Shown piece after piece: positions 43,950 through 52,118 of a stretch of DNA of 64,000 nt. How positions within the stretch are numbered: the stretch's first letter is position 1; each line of letters begins with the position of its first letter. The stretch comes from Candidatus Thiothrix putei (GTDB lineage: Bacteria > Pseudomonadota > Gammaproteobacteria > Thiotrichales > Thiotrichaceae), in assembly GCA_029972225.1 (NCBI GenBank), contig CP124756.1:1594001-1658000 (forward strand). The letters run 5' to 3'. A program made the position numbers and the translations under genes. The notes below the pieces were generated by a model. The model had not been told where the DNA came from. It ran no database searches and saw only the letters and a program-made list of their open reading frames with translations.

Positions 43950-45331
43950 GAGCGACTTGCAAAATCCGACAAACTGAGTTGCTCAATTTTCAGCATTGAC
44001 CGAACGCCGCATATTCAGCCGATTTTTTACTCAATTTGACCAACGAAACCTGAGCTTTTTCAGTTTTACCGTAACTTTTGCTAAATTTCACCCATACCGA
44101 TGCGACTGCTCCTGTTTTTCAGTCAGTCTTCCCGTGTTTTTTCAAACCCAGTCGCTTTATAACAAGACACGCATCAGTTGATCAGCACTCAACACCAAAA
44201 TCCCAAACATCAAGTGGCTGTAAACTTTTTGCGCACCTTGCACCCACACATTCCGACCACCAAATTCATCCTTCAGGCGGGCATTGGTTCGTTCTACGGT
44301 GCTGCGAATTTTGTAACGCTCGGCATCAGCAGGTTCAAACGCTTCTTTCTGTCCGCCGCGAGGATTGTGATCAATCAGAGGGACATGCCCCAGATGACGG
44401 CTGTATTCGTGCAAATCAGCACTGCAATAGGCCGCATCCATCAGGTCGTAGAGACTGGTGACACGTTGGGCACTGATTTGAGAGAGTGGGATGGCTGCCC
44501 CGCTGTCGTGAAAGGAGGCGGAAGACAGAATGGCTGCTATCGGGACACCACAATCGGCGGTATCGATATGCAGTTTGTAGCCGTTCCAACTGTGCTTGTA
44601 GCCTTGGGCATTCTTCTTCGTCCCCCGGTTACACTGAACCGGTATCTCATCGAGTGCTTGCTGAAGTGACTGTTCCCGTTGGCGCTGAATCCGTGTTTGC
44701 CCTTGTTTTTTCTTTGGCTTTTCCTCGGCAACAGGCCGTTCACGTGCCTCAATGGCTGTTGAATCCCGACACAGGTGGCCGATCAGCGCATCGCCCAAAT
44801 ACGTTTTCACCAACGTTTCATGCACACGTTCCGCTAAACGCTGTTCAGCAAATTCAGCGAAGGCACGTGAAAAGGTGGATTCGGAAGGCAGTTTCTTGGT
44901 CAGGGGAAACCCGCAGATGCGTCGCAGGGAGCGATCGTTTTGCAGCCGGTCAATGAGTGCTCGCGTATTGACAATATTGAGCACGCTTTTGGCGACAAAA
45001 GCATTGGCAAACCAAGATCGCTCCGTCGCTGGCCGTCCAGACCCATCACGAAAAGAGCGCACAAAATCTTCAATGCGCGTCAGCTCCAGTACGTGAATGA
45101 GCTTTTCAAGCTTGGGGGTCAATGTGCCAAAGGCATCATTGAAGCAAGGCAGTATTTCAATTTGCAGCAAACTCCAGCGTTGTGCAATCAGGGCGCGTTC
45201 GGTAGAATTCATAGCGTGGGCTTAATGGTTGTTTTGACGCTTCTATTATCGCCGAAAACGGCAGCCCACACTTCTTTTTTCCTTCAGATGAAGGAAGGTT
45301 CACGCTGAAAATGTAATTTTGCAAGTGGCTC
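43950..45331. mobile_element. Insertion sequence copy 1 (1382 bp, DDE transposase)
   Basis: Bounded by 16-bp imperfect inverted repeats GAGCGACTTGCAAAAT (left) and, on the other strand, GAGCCACTTGCAAAAT (right). A 5-bp target duplication AGTAA flanks it (43945-43949 and 45332-45336). It carries one minus-strand transposase gene. The 207 bp between the left repeat and the transposase stop hold no other gene that I can support. A nearly identical copy lies 148 bp downstream in the same orientation. Confidence 0.95.
44157..45212 (-). CDS. DDE-type IS transposase (copy 1)
   Basis: A 351-residue transposase. The N-terminal third includes SWFANAFVAKSVLNI and KLPSESTFSRAFAEFAE. The DDE core follows: LCRDSTAIEARE (Asp), YDLMDAAYCSADLHEY (Asp) and the C-terminal KIRSTVERTNARLKDEFGG (Glu of the Y-R-E-like signature). 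It belongs to the IS4/IS5-like DDE superfamily; the exact IS family was not settled by eye. It is intact. Confidence 0.9.
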   Translation of the reverse strand: MNSTERALIAQRWSLLQIEILPCFNDAFGTLTPKLEKLIHVLELTRIEDFVRSFRDGSGRPATERSWFANAFVAKSVLNIVNTRALIDRLQNDRSLRRICGFPLTKKLPSESTFSRAFAEFAEQRLAERVHETLVKTYLGDALIGHLCRDSTAIEARERPVAEEKPKKKQGQTRIQRQREQSLQQALDEIPVQCNRGTKKNAQGYKHSWNGYKLHIDTADCGVPIAAILSSASFHDSGAAIPLSQISAQRVTSLYDLMDAAYCSADLHEYSRHLGHVPLIDHNPRGGQKEAFEPADAERYKIRSTVERTNARLKDEFGGRNVWVQGAQKVYSHLMFGILVLSADQLMRVLL

Positions 45332-45479
45332 AGTAATACAAGGTCTGGGTGGAATACTTGGCACATTTACTTCAGTAGGCGCTGATATTTATGCTTTGAA
45401 AATATACTATGGACTATGGAACAGCATCAGGGAAATGTACGGGTATCCCGAAATTACATCAGCAGATGTTGAAACAATA

Positions 45480-46861
45480 GAGCGACTTGCAAAATCCGAC
45501 AAACTGAGTTGCTCAATTTTCAGCATTGACCGAACGCCGCATATTCAGCCGATTTTTTACTCAATTTGACCAACGAAACCTGAGCTTTTTCAGTTTTACC
45601 GTAACTTTTGCTAAATTTCACCCATACCGATGCGACTGCTCCTGTTTTTCAGTCAGTCTTCCCGTGTTTTTTCAAACCCAGTCGCTTTATAACAAGACAC
45701 GCATCAGTTGATCAGCACTCAACACCAAAATCCCAAACATCAAGTGGCTGTAAACTTTTTGCGCACCTTGCACCCACACATTCCGACCACCAAATTCATC
45801 CTTCAGGCGGGCATTGGTTCGTTCTACGGTGCTGCGAATTTTGTAACGCTCGGCATCAGCAGGTTCAAACGCTTCTTTCTGTCCGCCGCGAGGATTGTGA
45901 TCAATCAGAGGGACATGCCCCAGATGACGGCTGTATTCGTGCAAATCAGCACTGCAATAGGCTGCATCCATCAGGTCGTAGAGACTGGTGACACGTTGGG
46001 CACTGATTTGAGAGAGTGGGATGGCTGCCCCGCTGTCGTGAAAGGAGGCGGAAGACAGAATGGCTGCTATCGGGACACCACAATCGGCGGTATCGATATG
46101 CAGTTTGTAGCCGTTCCAACTGTGCTTGTAGCCTTGGGCATTCTTCTTCGTCCCCCGGTTACACTGAACCGGTATCTCATCGAGTGCTTGCTGAAGTGAC
46201 TGTTCCCGTTGGCGCTGAATCCGTGTTTGCCCTTGTTTTTTCTTTGGCTTTTCCTCGGCAACAGGCCGTTCACGTGCCTCAATGGCTGTTGAATCCCGAC
46301 ACAGGTGGCCGATCAGCGCATCGCCCAAATACGTTTTCACCAACGTTTCATGCACACGTTCCGCTAAACGCTGTTCAGCAAATTCAGCGAAGGCACGTGA
46401 AAAGGTGGATTCGGAAGGCAGTTTCTTGGTCAGGGGAAACCCGCAGATGCGTCGCAGGGAGCGATCGTTTTGCAGCCGGTCAATGAGTGCTCGCGTATTG
46501 ACAATATTGAGCACGCTTTTGGCGACAAAAGCATTGGCAAACCAAGATCGCTCCGTCGCTGGCCGTCCAGACCCATCACGAAAAGAGCGCACAAAATCTT
46601 CAATGCGCGTCAGCTCCAGTACGTGAATGAGTTTTTCAAGCTTGGGGGTCAATGTGCCAAAGGCATCATTGAAGCAAGGTAGTATTTCAATTTGCAGCAA
46701 ACTCCAGCGTTGTGCAATCAGGGCGCGTTCGGTAGAATTCATAGCGTGGGCTTAATGGTTGTTTTGACGCTTCTATTATCGCCGAAAACGGCAGCCCACA
46801 CTTCTTTTTTCCTTCAGATGAAGGAAGGTTCACGCTGAAAATGTAATTTTGCAAGTGGCTC
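45480..46861. mobile_element. Insertion sequence copy 2 (1382 bp, DDE transposase)
   Basis: Same length, ends and orientation as the copy at 43950. Three single-base differences were seen (44433/45963, 45102/46632 and 45150/46680; C in copy 1, T in copy 2), all silent in the transposase. Its flanks (CAATA on the left, AAAGG on the right) do not form a 5-bp duplication, in contrast to copy 1. Confidence 0.95.
45687..46742 (-). CDS. DDE-type IS transposase (copy 2)
   Basis: 351 residues, identical in protein sequence to the transposase at 44157-45212 and intact, with the same DDE landmarks. The identity shows that the two copies separated very recently. Confidence 0.9.
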   Translation of the reverse strand: MNSTERALIAQRWSLLQIEILPCFNDAFGTLTPKLEKLIHVLELTRIEDFVRSFRDGSGRPATERSWFANAFVAKSVLNIVNTRALIDRLQNDRSLRRICGFPLTKKLPSESTFSRAFAEFAEQRLAERVHETLVKTYLGDALIGHLCRDSTAIEARERPVAEEKPKKKQGQTRIQRQREQSLQQALDEIPVQCNRGTKKNAQGYKHSWNGYKLHIDTADCGVPIAAILSSASFHDSGAAIPLSQISAQRVTSLYDLMDAAYCSADLHEYSRHLGHVPLIDHNPRGGQKEAFEPADAERYKIRSTVERTNARLKDEFGGRNVWVQGAQKVYSHLMFGILVLSADQLMRVLL

Positions 46862-47013
46862 AAAGGTAACAAAAATCGGAAAAGAGCTGGTCTATGATAT
46901 TGCTTTCGACAAGGTTATTGGTTACATCCCTCTCATTGGAATTGCAACCAATATAATGTGCGCAAAAACATTAACATGGCGACTTGGCATATTATTTGGA
47001 ATGTTAAGTGCAA

Positions 47014-47171
47014 GTAAGCGACCATTTCAGCACGTCTAGCCCTCGCGATTTCCACGTCCTAAACTGGTTTCCAACCTGAACAACCGAAGGAAACCTCAAT
47101 GAAACGCCCTCACCGCCGCGCCAGCGAATGGCAAACCCTCATCAGCCAATGGCAAGCCAGCGGCTTATCCG
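47014..47171. repeat. 158-bp inverted repeat, left arm (partner 49119-49276)
   Basis: The left 158 bases match the reverse complement of 49119-49276 with a single mismatch (C/T in tnpA codon 16). The arm covers the IS66 terminal repeat, the leader and the first 24 codons of tnpA. Normal IS66 elements have terminal repeats of only about 20-30 bp. Confidence 0.92.
47099..47171 (+). pseudogene. IS66 TnpA N-terminal fragment
   Basis: MKRPHRRASEWQTLISQWQA then SGLS, the helix-turn-helix start of IS66 accessory protein TnpA, cut after 24 codons by the ISKra4-like element at 47172. Confidence 0.85.
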
Positions 47172-48595
47172 GGGTGTGAACAAAAGTGCGGTGTCCTGTA
47201 GACTAAGATGGCATCCCCTAAAACCAGAGAAAAAGGACTTTCCCATGTTGACAGTTAGCTCCCGCGACCAAAAACTTTTAGAAGCCTTGAACCGCAACCC
47301 CGCATTAAAAGCTCGGATGGAAGGGCTAATCGAGGTGGTTGAAAATGCCGGTGATGACATTATCAAAGCAGCAGACGCCGAACAGCGGGTGATAGAAGAA
47401 CTGCGCCAAATGGGAAATGATGCGATCACTGCATGGGCAAACAAACGTGTAGAAAAATGCACAGCCCCAGCCTGTGAAGAAGGCATTGGGAAGTATGTAA
47501 AGAGTGGAAAAAAAACTGTCATTGGCACACGACCTACGGAAAAATCCACATAAGCGAACCGGTCTACCGGATTCCCGGCAAGCGTGTCCGCCCCTTTAGC
47601 CAGAGTGCCGAGGTTGTTTGCCGAGGCTGTTCGCTCCCGCTGCAACGGGCGGTGACGGACTTTGGGGCGGACTGTTCATTTGCTCAAGTGCCTGATAAAT
47701 TAGAAGAACATTACGGGATACGGCTGGCATCCAGCAGCATCCGACACATCACCGAAGGTCACGCCAAACGCATCCATGAATCCCAAGTGTTGATAAAAGA
47801 CTATCCAAGCACGTTGGGAAAAGCCTATGTCATTGCCGAAATGGACGGCAGCATGATCCCCATCGTCGAGATTGACGAAACAGCCCCCGACAAGCGCAAA
47901 GGCAAAAAGGAAAGCTGGAAAGAAGCCCGCCTGTGTCTTGCCCACGCCAAAGGCAGTGCTACGCCAACGTTTGGCGCAATATTCGGTGGCACGGTAGAAG
48001 ATGCTGGAAAAATCTTATTCGACACCGCCTGCCGTGCTGGATTTGGAAAAAGCACGTTCCTCCATGCGGTGGGTGATGGGGCAAGCTGGATCAACCGTCA
48101 AGTGGATGAACAATTTGGCACACAAGGACATTACCTGATTGATTTTTATCATGTTTGTGAATACCTATCAGCAGCATCCGCAAGCTGTTCATGCCTCAAG
48201 GACAAGGATAAATGGTTTGCCAAACAGAAAAAAGCCCTACAGGATGGTCAAGCTCAAGCGGTCATCGACACACTGAAACCTTTCCTCGAAGCAGAAACGG
48301 TAGAAGACAGTAACGCCCCAGTACGAGCTTGTCACCGTTACCTGAGCAACCGCATTGAGCAACTGGATTACCCGACAGCAAAATCCCTCGGATTGCCCGT
48401 GGGGTCGGGCGAAATAGAAAGTGCACACCGTTACATCATCCAGCAACGCTTAAAAAAATCGGGGGCATGGTGGAAAAGTGATAATGCGGCGGATATGTTG
48501 GCGTTGAGGGTCATGCGGGGAAACCAGCAATGGAAGCATTATTGGCGAAACACCGCTGAGGCGGCATGAGGTTTACCGCACTTTTGTTCACACCC
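47172..48595 (+). mobile_element. ISKra4-like insertion sequence nested in the IS66 remnant
   Basis: A 1424-bp element bounded by about 21-bp perfect inverted repeats beginning GGGTGTGAACAAAAGTGCGG. It carries one transposase gene split over two frames. The left flank (tnpA) and right flank (tnpC) do not rejoin, so IS66 sequence was lost beside the insertion. Confidence 0.85.
47245..48569 (+). CDS. ISKra4-family transposase, expressed through an apparent -1 frameshift
   Basis: The first frame (47245-47553) encodes a helical N-terminal domain from MLTVSSRDQKLLEALNRN to KRVEKCTAPACEEGIGKYVK. Near 47509-47516 a run of eight A follows GTGG; a -1 slip there continues as HWHTTYGKIHISEPVYR and onward without a stop to the second frame. 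That frame holds the DDE core: YVIAEMDGSMIPIVEID, FLHAVGDGASWINR and GSGEIESAHRYI. The total product would be about 440 residues, the family size. The ORF could be truly frameshifted (pseudogene) or use programmed slippage. Confidence 0.75.
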
Positions 48596-48596
48596 G

Positions 48597-48965
48597 ACCA
48601 AAGCCCTTGGTTATGTCATCCGCCGCGAACACGAACTGCGCGTGTTTCTGGAAGATCCCGACGTGCCAATGGATACCAACCACATCGAACGCGCCCTGCG
48701 GCCCATCCCCATGGGCAGGAAAAACTGGTTGTTCTGCTGGACAGAACTCGGCGCGGAACACGTGGGCATCATCCAAAGCCTGATCACCACCTGCCGCCTG
48801 CATGACATTAACCCGTATGTCTATCTGATGGATGTTCTGTTGCGCGTTAGTGAGCATCCCGCTTCTCAGGTGCAAGACCTTACGCCAAGATGTTGGAAAC
48901 AACGGTTTGCGGATAAGCCATTGCGCTCGGATTTGTTTGCGGATGTCAACGACGGGCTAGAATGA
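48597..48965 (+). pseudogene. IS66 transposase TnpC C-terminal fragment
   Basis: About 120 codons with ALGYVIRREHELRVFLEDP, DTNHIERALRPIPMGRKNWL and IIQSLITTCRLHDINPYVYL, the conserved C-terminal part of IS66 transposases including the catalytic-Glu helix. It lacks everything upstream and begins at the ISKra4-like right end. Confidence 0.9.
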
Positions 48966-48969
48966 CCGT

Positions 48970-49191
48970 TTACGCATGACCCGCCGATAATGCTCCCAAG
49001 TCGATGAAGGTATTGGCGGGAACGGCTGGTTCCTCCACGCCATCTGCGGAGCGTAGACGCTGCCGCCATTGGCAAAAACTGGCGTAACCGATACTGTGCT
49101 GTTCACAAAATACCGGGGCGGATAAGCCGCTGGCTTGCCATTGGCTAATGAGGGTTTGCCATTCGCTGGCGCGGCGGTGAGGGCGTTTCAT
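48970..49191 (-). pseudogene. IS66 TnpA fragment, inverted copy
   Basis: A 73-codon minus-strand frame starts with the same MKRPHRRASEWQ and goes further than the left copy: PVFCEQHSIGYASFCQWRQR, then FIDLGALSAGHA. Normal TnpA is around 100 residues or more, so the tail appears cut where the tnpC fragment ends (five bases away). Confidence 0.8.
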
Positions 49192-49276
49192 TGAGGTTTC
49201 CTTCGGTTGTTCAGGTTGGAAACCAGTTTAGGACGTGGAAATCGCGAGGGCTAGACGTGCTGAAATGGTCGCTTAC

Positions 49277-49511
49277 CGTTTACCGCCCGTTAATACTGAC
49301 TATTGTGGAAACCTGCAAACGCCTAGGTGTCAGCGCTTACCGAATTATCCGCCAGGCGTGCCAGCAGGCACTGACCAAAAAACCAGTGACGGTGCGTTTG
49401 CCGATTCCTCCACCGCAAGTACTGAATCCGGTTACTGGATTTCTTGCCGCTTATGGGGAGCTGTTCCGTGAACAGTTACCTCCTAGATTGGTGCAGGAAA
49501 ATGCCTCCTAG
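49277..49511 (+). pseudogene. Unidentified C-terminal gene fragment next to the IS66 end
   Basis: From the IS66 end, an open frame reads YRPLILTIVETCKRLGVSAY, then IIRQACQQALTKKPVTVRLP, FLAAYGELFREQLPPRL and a stop at 49509-49511. Its only start lies inside the IS66 remnant (49191), so it is a fused tail of a lost gene, perhaps another mobile element. The last 36 bases overlap the end of the O-antigen-ligase gene on the other strand. I do not recognise the family. Confidence 0.4.
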
Positions 49512-50843
49512 AAATGCAAAGAAGATGCTGTTGGCAGGTGTATGGAAGTTGAAGTCCGTTAATCCATGCAAAGTCAACAGCAACAGACTGATACCCGCAG
49601 CTATTTGCATGAAGTAGAAACGCCCCCAAGCGTTATGAGAATGACGTTGTTTACCTAATTGAATCCAACCTATTACATATAAGGCTAAAAATAGTACTAT
49701 CAGAAATGCTCCTGGAAATCCTGTTTCTAGCAATAACTCCAAATAATCGTTATGCACATGATTGATGAATTCCGGTATCTCTGGGGGTTGAAATGCCATG
49801 AAAACCGACTGGAATGTGCCAAGGCCACTACCTAAAGGAAAAAACTGCTTAGTTGCCCCCCATGATTGAGTGAAAATTTCCCATCTTAAATCTTCTAATG
49901 GATCTATGGCAAAGCGGTTAAGTACAGGTATTAGCCCGATATTGCTGGCAATACCTAACGACATGACAGCGATAGCTGTACCAAAGCCTAAGGCGCGTTT
50001 GCCACCAATATGTCTGGCAAATAAGATGGAACATAGTAAGAGTGCGAGCATGATAAGCACTACGCCTGTTCGAGAACGAGCGAAAATACCACCGAGTATT
50101 AATACCATGCTAATTGTAAAAAAAATAAGAGCTTGGTTAACAATAGTTTGGTGGGAATGGTCTTCTTTTTGCTTTTTGTGACGAAAAGTATAAGCAGTTA
50201 AGCCTAAAGCAATCGGTATGGCTAGTTCCATCAATCCTGAGAAATGATCACGATTAGGGTAAGTGCCAACGGCGTTATTACCACTGGTGATTTCCCACCA
50301 AAAAGCCCATTCAGCCCCACTACCATACTGGATCAAGCCCAAGGATGCCTGAAAGGTTGCAACCCCTAGAAAAATATACGCTAAACGTGTAACGTATTGT
50401 TTGGGGAGGAGCAGAGTAGTAATGAAAATAGCGATCACTGGCAAAAGAGCGAGTAGTGCAGTAAGAGTTCGAGAAGGAATTAATGATATTGGTAGGTAGT
50501 TTACCGTAACCCCTGATTCAGAGAGTACCGCTAAGCTTTCGACATAAAGTGCTCGCCCCGGCAATTGCTGCCAAACTGTACTGGGTAGAGGGATTAAATA
50601 AAGCAAAGGTAACAGAACACCGCTAATAATTAACGTCCATGCTAAGGTCGGTACGCGTTTCTTATCAATGGGATACCAAAATATTACCGTTAGTAAAATA
50701 ATGCCTAATATTTCTAGTGTCATCAAGGCAGGTGACATCCTGCCACCACGCATTAATGGTGCAAAGCATAGTATTGCGACACTCAATGTGAATAGCAATT
50801 GAGTATGCATTGAGGCGGCGTTTTTTATCGAGTCGCTCTGCAT
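49476..50843 (-). CDS. O-antigen ligase/polymerase-like membrane protein
   Basis: A 455-residue inner-membrane protein with about 10-12 helices. The Wzy_C/O-antigen ligase region is recognisable: TYPNRDHFSGLMELAIPIAL, ARSRTGVVLIMLALLL and, in the large periplasmic loop, HVHNDYLELLLETGFPGAFL. In an exopolysaccharide locus it would polymerise or transfer undecaprenyl-linked repeat units. It is the last gene of the leftward run and follows the next gene by three bases. Confidence 0.87.
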   Translation of the reverse strand: MQSDSIKNAASMHTQLLFTLSVAILCFAPLMRGGRMSPALMTLEILGIILLTVIFWYPIDKKRVPTLAWTLIISGVLLPLLYLIPLPSTVWQQLPGRALYVESLAVLSESGVTVNYLPISLIPSRTLTALLALLPVIAIFITTLLLPKQYVTRLAYIFLGVATFQASLGLIQYGSGAEWAFWWEITSGNNAVGTYPNRDHFSGLMELAIPIALGLTAYTFRHKKQKEDHSHQTIVNQALIFFTISMVLILGGIFARSRTGVVLIMLALLLCSILFARHIGGKRALGFGTAIAVMSLGIASNIGLIPVLNRFAIDPLEDLRWEIFTQSWGATKQFFPLGSGLGTFQSVFMAFQPPEIPEFINHVHNDYLELLLETGFPGAFLIVLFLALYVIGWIQLGKQRHSHNAWGRFYFMQIAAGISLLLLTLHGLTDFNFHTPANSIFFAFLGGIFLHQSRR

Positions 50844-50846
50844 GGC

Positions 50847-52106
50847 TTAGTTATCATCATTAGAAAGTGGACGAATACGGATGGTATCAAACCAGACATC
50901 ACCCTTGAATACTTGATCATGGGTGTAAGAGCTTGCCGCTTCTAAACGTAATACTTGTGTTTCACAATTGACGGGAGGGACTTCCACGGGGGTAGTGAGT
51001 GTTGACCACTCGTTGCTTTCTTGTAGCACGGGGGATTCTGCTATGACCCGATCATCTTCAGAACAGCGCATTCGCCATTGCAGTCCTTTGTTAGTACGAA
51101 AATGATCAGTCCGAAAACGTAAACTTAGTTCATAATTAGCTGGCTTCAATAGTAAATTTTGCCATACATGTTGGAACTTAATGTGTTTTGAGGGATTAAA
51201 ACGGATTTTCAAGGCTCGATGCCCGTCCATGCCAAACGTCATGTCTTGCTTGATGTTTAATTGTGCATGGGGTACAAAAAACCAATCAAAACCTGTGTTA
51301 TGCCATTTGCCCTCAAAACCCCCATCATAAATCAAACCTTTGTAAGCAGTGGCATCTTTAGGCAAACTGGTTAGCCAAACATCGTAAGCATTTGTCCAGT
51401 GTTTGTCATTCAAGAGGCGATTGATGTATTGCTTCATTTCACCTTCATAGAGAGGGGTAGGAGAGCGTAATCGTAAAGTATAAAGATGTTCTAATAATTT
51501 TGGAGAAGTTTGTTGGTCAGTAGCTAAGTAATTAAAAAATGAAACCCACCATGATGGAGGATTCATGGCAAATGATTCAATTAAATGTGCTGTCGAAGGA
51601 CTGCCCGCTATTGCACGCATGTGAGGAAATAAACCAGCATGTAATAATGAATCACGAGTAAAAAGAATATTCCACTCTTTGACTATTTCAGGATATTTAC
51701 CTATTTTTCCCCAGAATAGCGCTAAGGGTAAATGTGTTTCATCTTGTGCGGTCACAATTCTGGTCGCTAAGTGAGCTAATCGTTCCGCTTGCGCTTGATT
51801 CCCTTGCTTAAGGCGAATATGTGCTAACTTTGCGATAGCTCGCCCACTACTGATGTTGGCTGCTAATGCTTGCAATGTATAGATTTCATCTAGATTTAGC
51901 TCCCCCTTTTCTTGTGCTTGCTCAGCCAATTGACACCAGTCATCAGTGTCCAATGGTTTCCAACCGTGTGGATCAATATCAAGAGTTAGCCGCCGTGTAT
52001 CTATGAAGTCGTCTGGCACAATATGAGCACTGCGATAGCTTATACTGAGGTAGAGGGTTAGTGCTGCTAATAACACTAACCCTGAACGCATGAAGACTGC
52101 TCTCAC
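50847..52106 (-). CDS. Uncharacterised exopolysaccharide-cluster protein with N-terminal anchor
   Basis: A 419-residue protein. A membrane anchor/signal lies at residues ~8-24 (LVLLAALTLYLSISYRSA). A helical TPR-like region follows (IAKLAHIRLKQGNQAQAERL, one TPR-type unit). The C-terminal ~150 residues are beta-rich (YDGGFEGKWHNTGFDWFF, FQHVWQNLLLKPANYELSLR) like a carbohydrate-binding jelly roll. This architecture recurs in exopolysaccharide loci beside Wzy/ligase genes. The role is unknown; it may hold or sense the polymer on the periplasmic side. Confidence 0.65.
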   Translation of the reverse strand: MRAVFMRSGLVLLAALTLYLSISYRSAHIVPDDFIDTRRLTLDIDPHGWKPLDTDDWCQLAEQAQEKGELNLDEIYTLQALAANISSGRAIAKLAHIRLKQGNQAQAERLAHLATRIVTAQDETHLPLALFWGKIGKYPEIVKEWNILFTRDSLLHAGLFPHMRAIAGSPSTAHLIESFAMNPPSWWVSFFNYLATDQQTSPKLLEHLYTLRLRSPTPLYEGEMKQYINRLLNDKHWTNAYDVWLTSLPKDATAYKGLIYDGGFEGKWHNTGFDWFFVPHAQLNIKQDMTFGMDGHRALKIRFNPSKHIKFQHVWQNLLLKPANYELSLRFRTDHFRTNKGLQWRMRCSEDDRVIAESPVLQESNEWSTLTTPVEVPPVNCETQVLRLEAASSYTHDQVFKGDVWFDTIRIRPLSNDDN

Positions 52107-52118
52107 AGTTATGATACC

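Larger units (their letters stand above)
43850..47013 (+). pseudogene. Small DUF697/YcjF-like membrane protein gene split by two IS copies and truncated by an IS66 remnant
   Basis: Three pieces form one reading frame: 43850-43949, 45337-45479 and 46863-47013. Removing the first IS with one copy of its AGTAA duplication, and the second IS with one extra A, gives about 131 continuous codons. Readable parts are MVNMPISDQQLSKEKKAKEV, QGLGGILGTFTSVGADIYAL, YGYPEITSADVETI, VIGYIPLIGIATNIM and TLTWRLGILFGMLSA. The late IPLIG...TLTWRLG-FG pattern resembles DUF697-like proteins. GTGGAAA precedes ATG 43850. The C-terminus is cut at the IS66 end at 47014. Confidence 0.75.
47014..49276. mobile_element. 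Rearranged IS66-family remnant with nested element
   Basis: The block starts with GTAAGCGACCATTTCAGCAC at 47014 and ends with its reverse complement at 49276. In order it contains a tnpA start (plus strand), an ISKra4-like insertion, a tnpC C-terminus (plus strand) and an inverted tnpA start. The central tnpA-tnpB-tnpC region is lost. No 8-bp target duplication is visible (AAGTGCAA on the left, CGTTTACC on the right), so the block formed by rearrangement rather than one clean transposition. Confidence 0.8.

Noticed and set aside
44178..46486. Plus-strand frames opposite the two IS transposases (e.g. 163 and 156 codons)
   Set aside because: They are repeated only because the IS is repeated; the DDE transposase on the minus strand accounts for the region.
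43950..46861. Composite transposon flanked by the two identical ISs
   Set aside because: The interval between the copies is only 148 bp of the interrupted host gene and carries no cargo, and copy 1 has its own target duplication.
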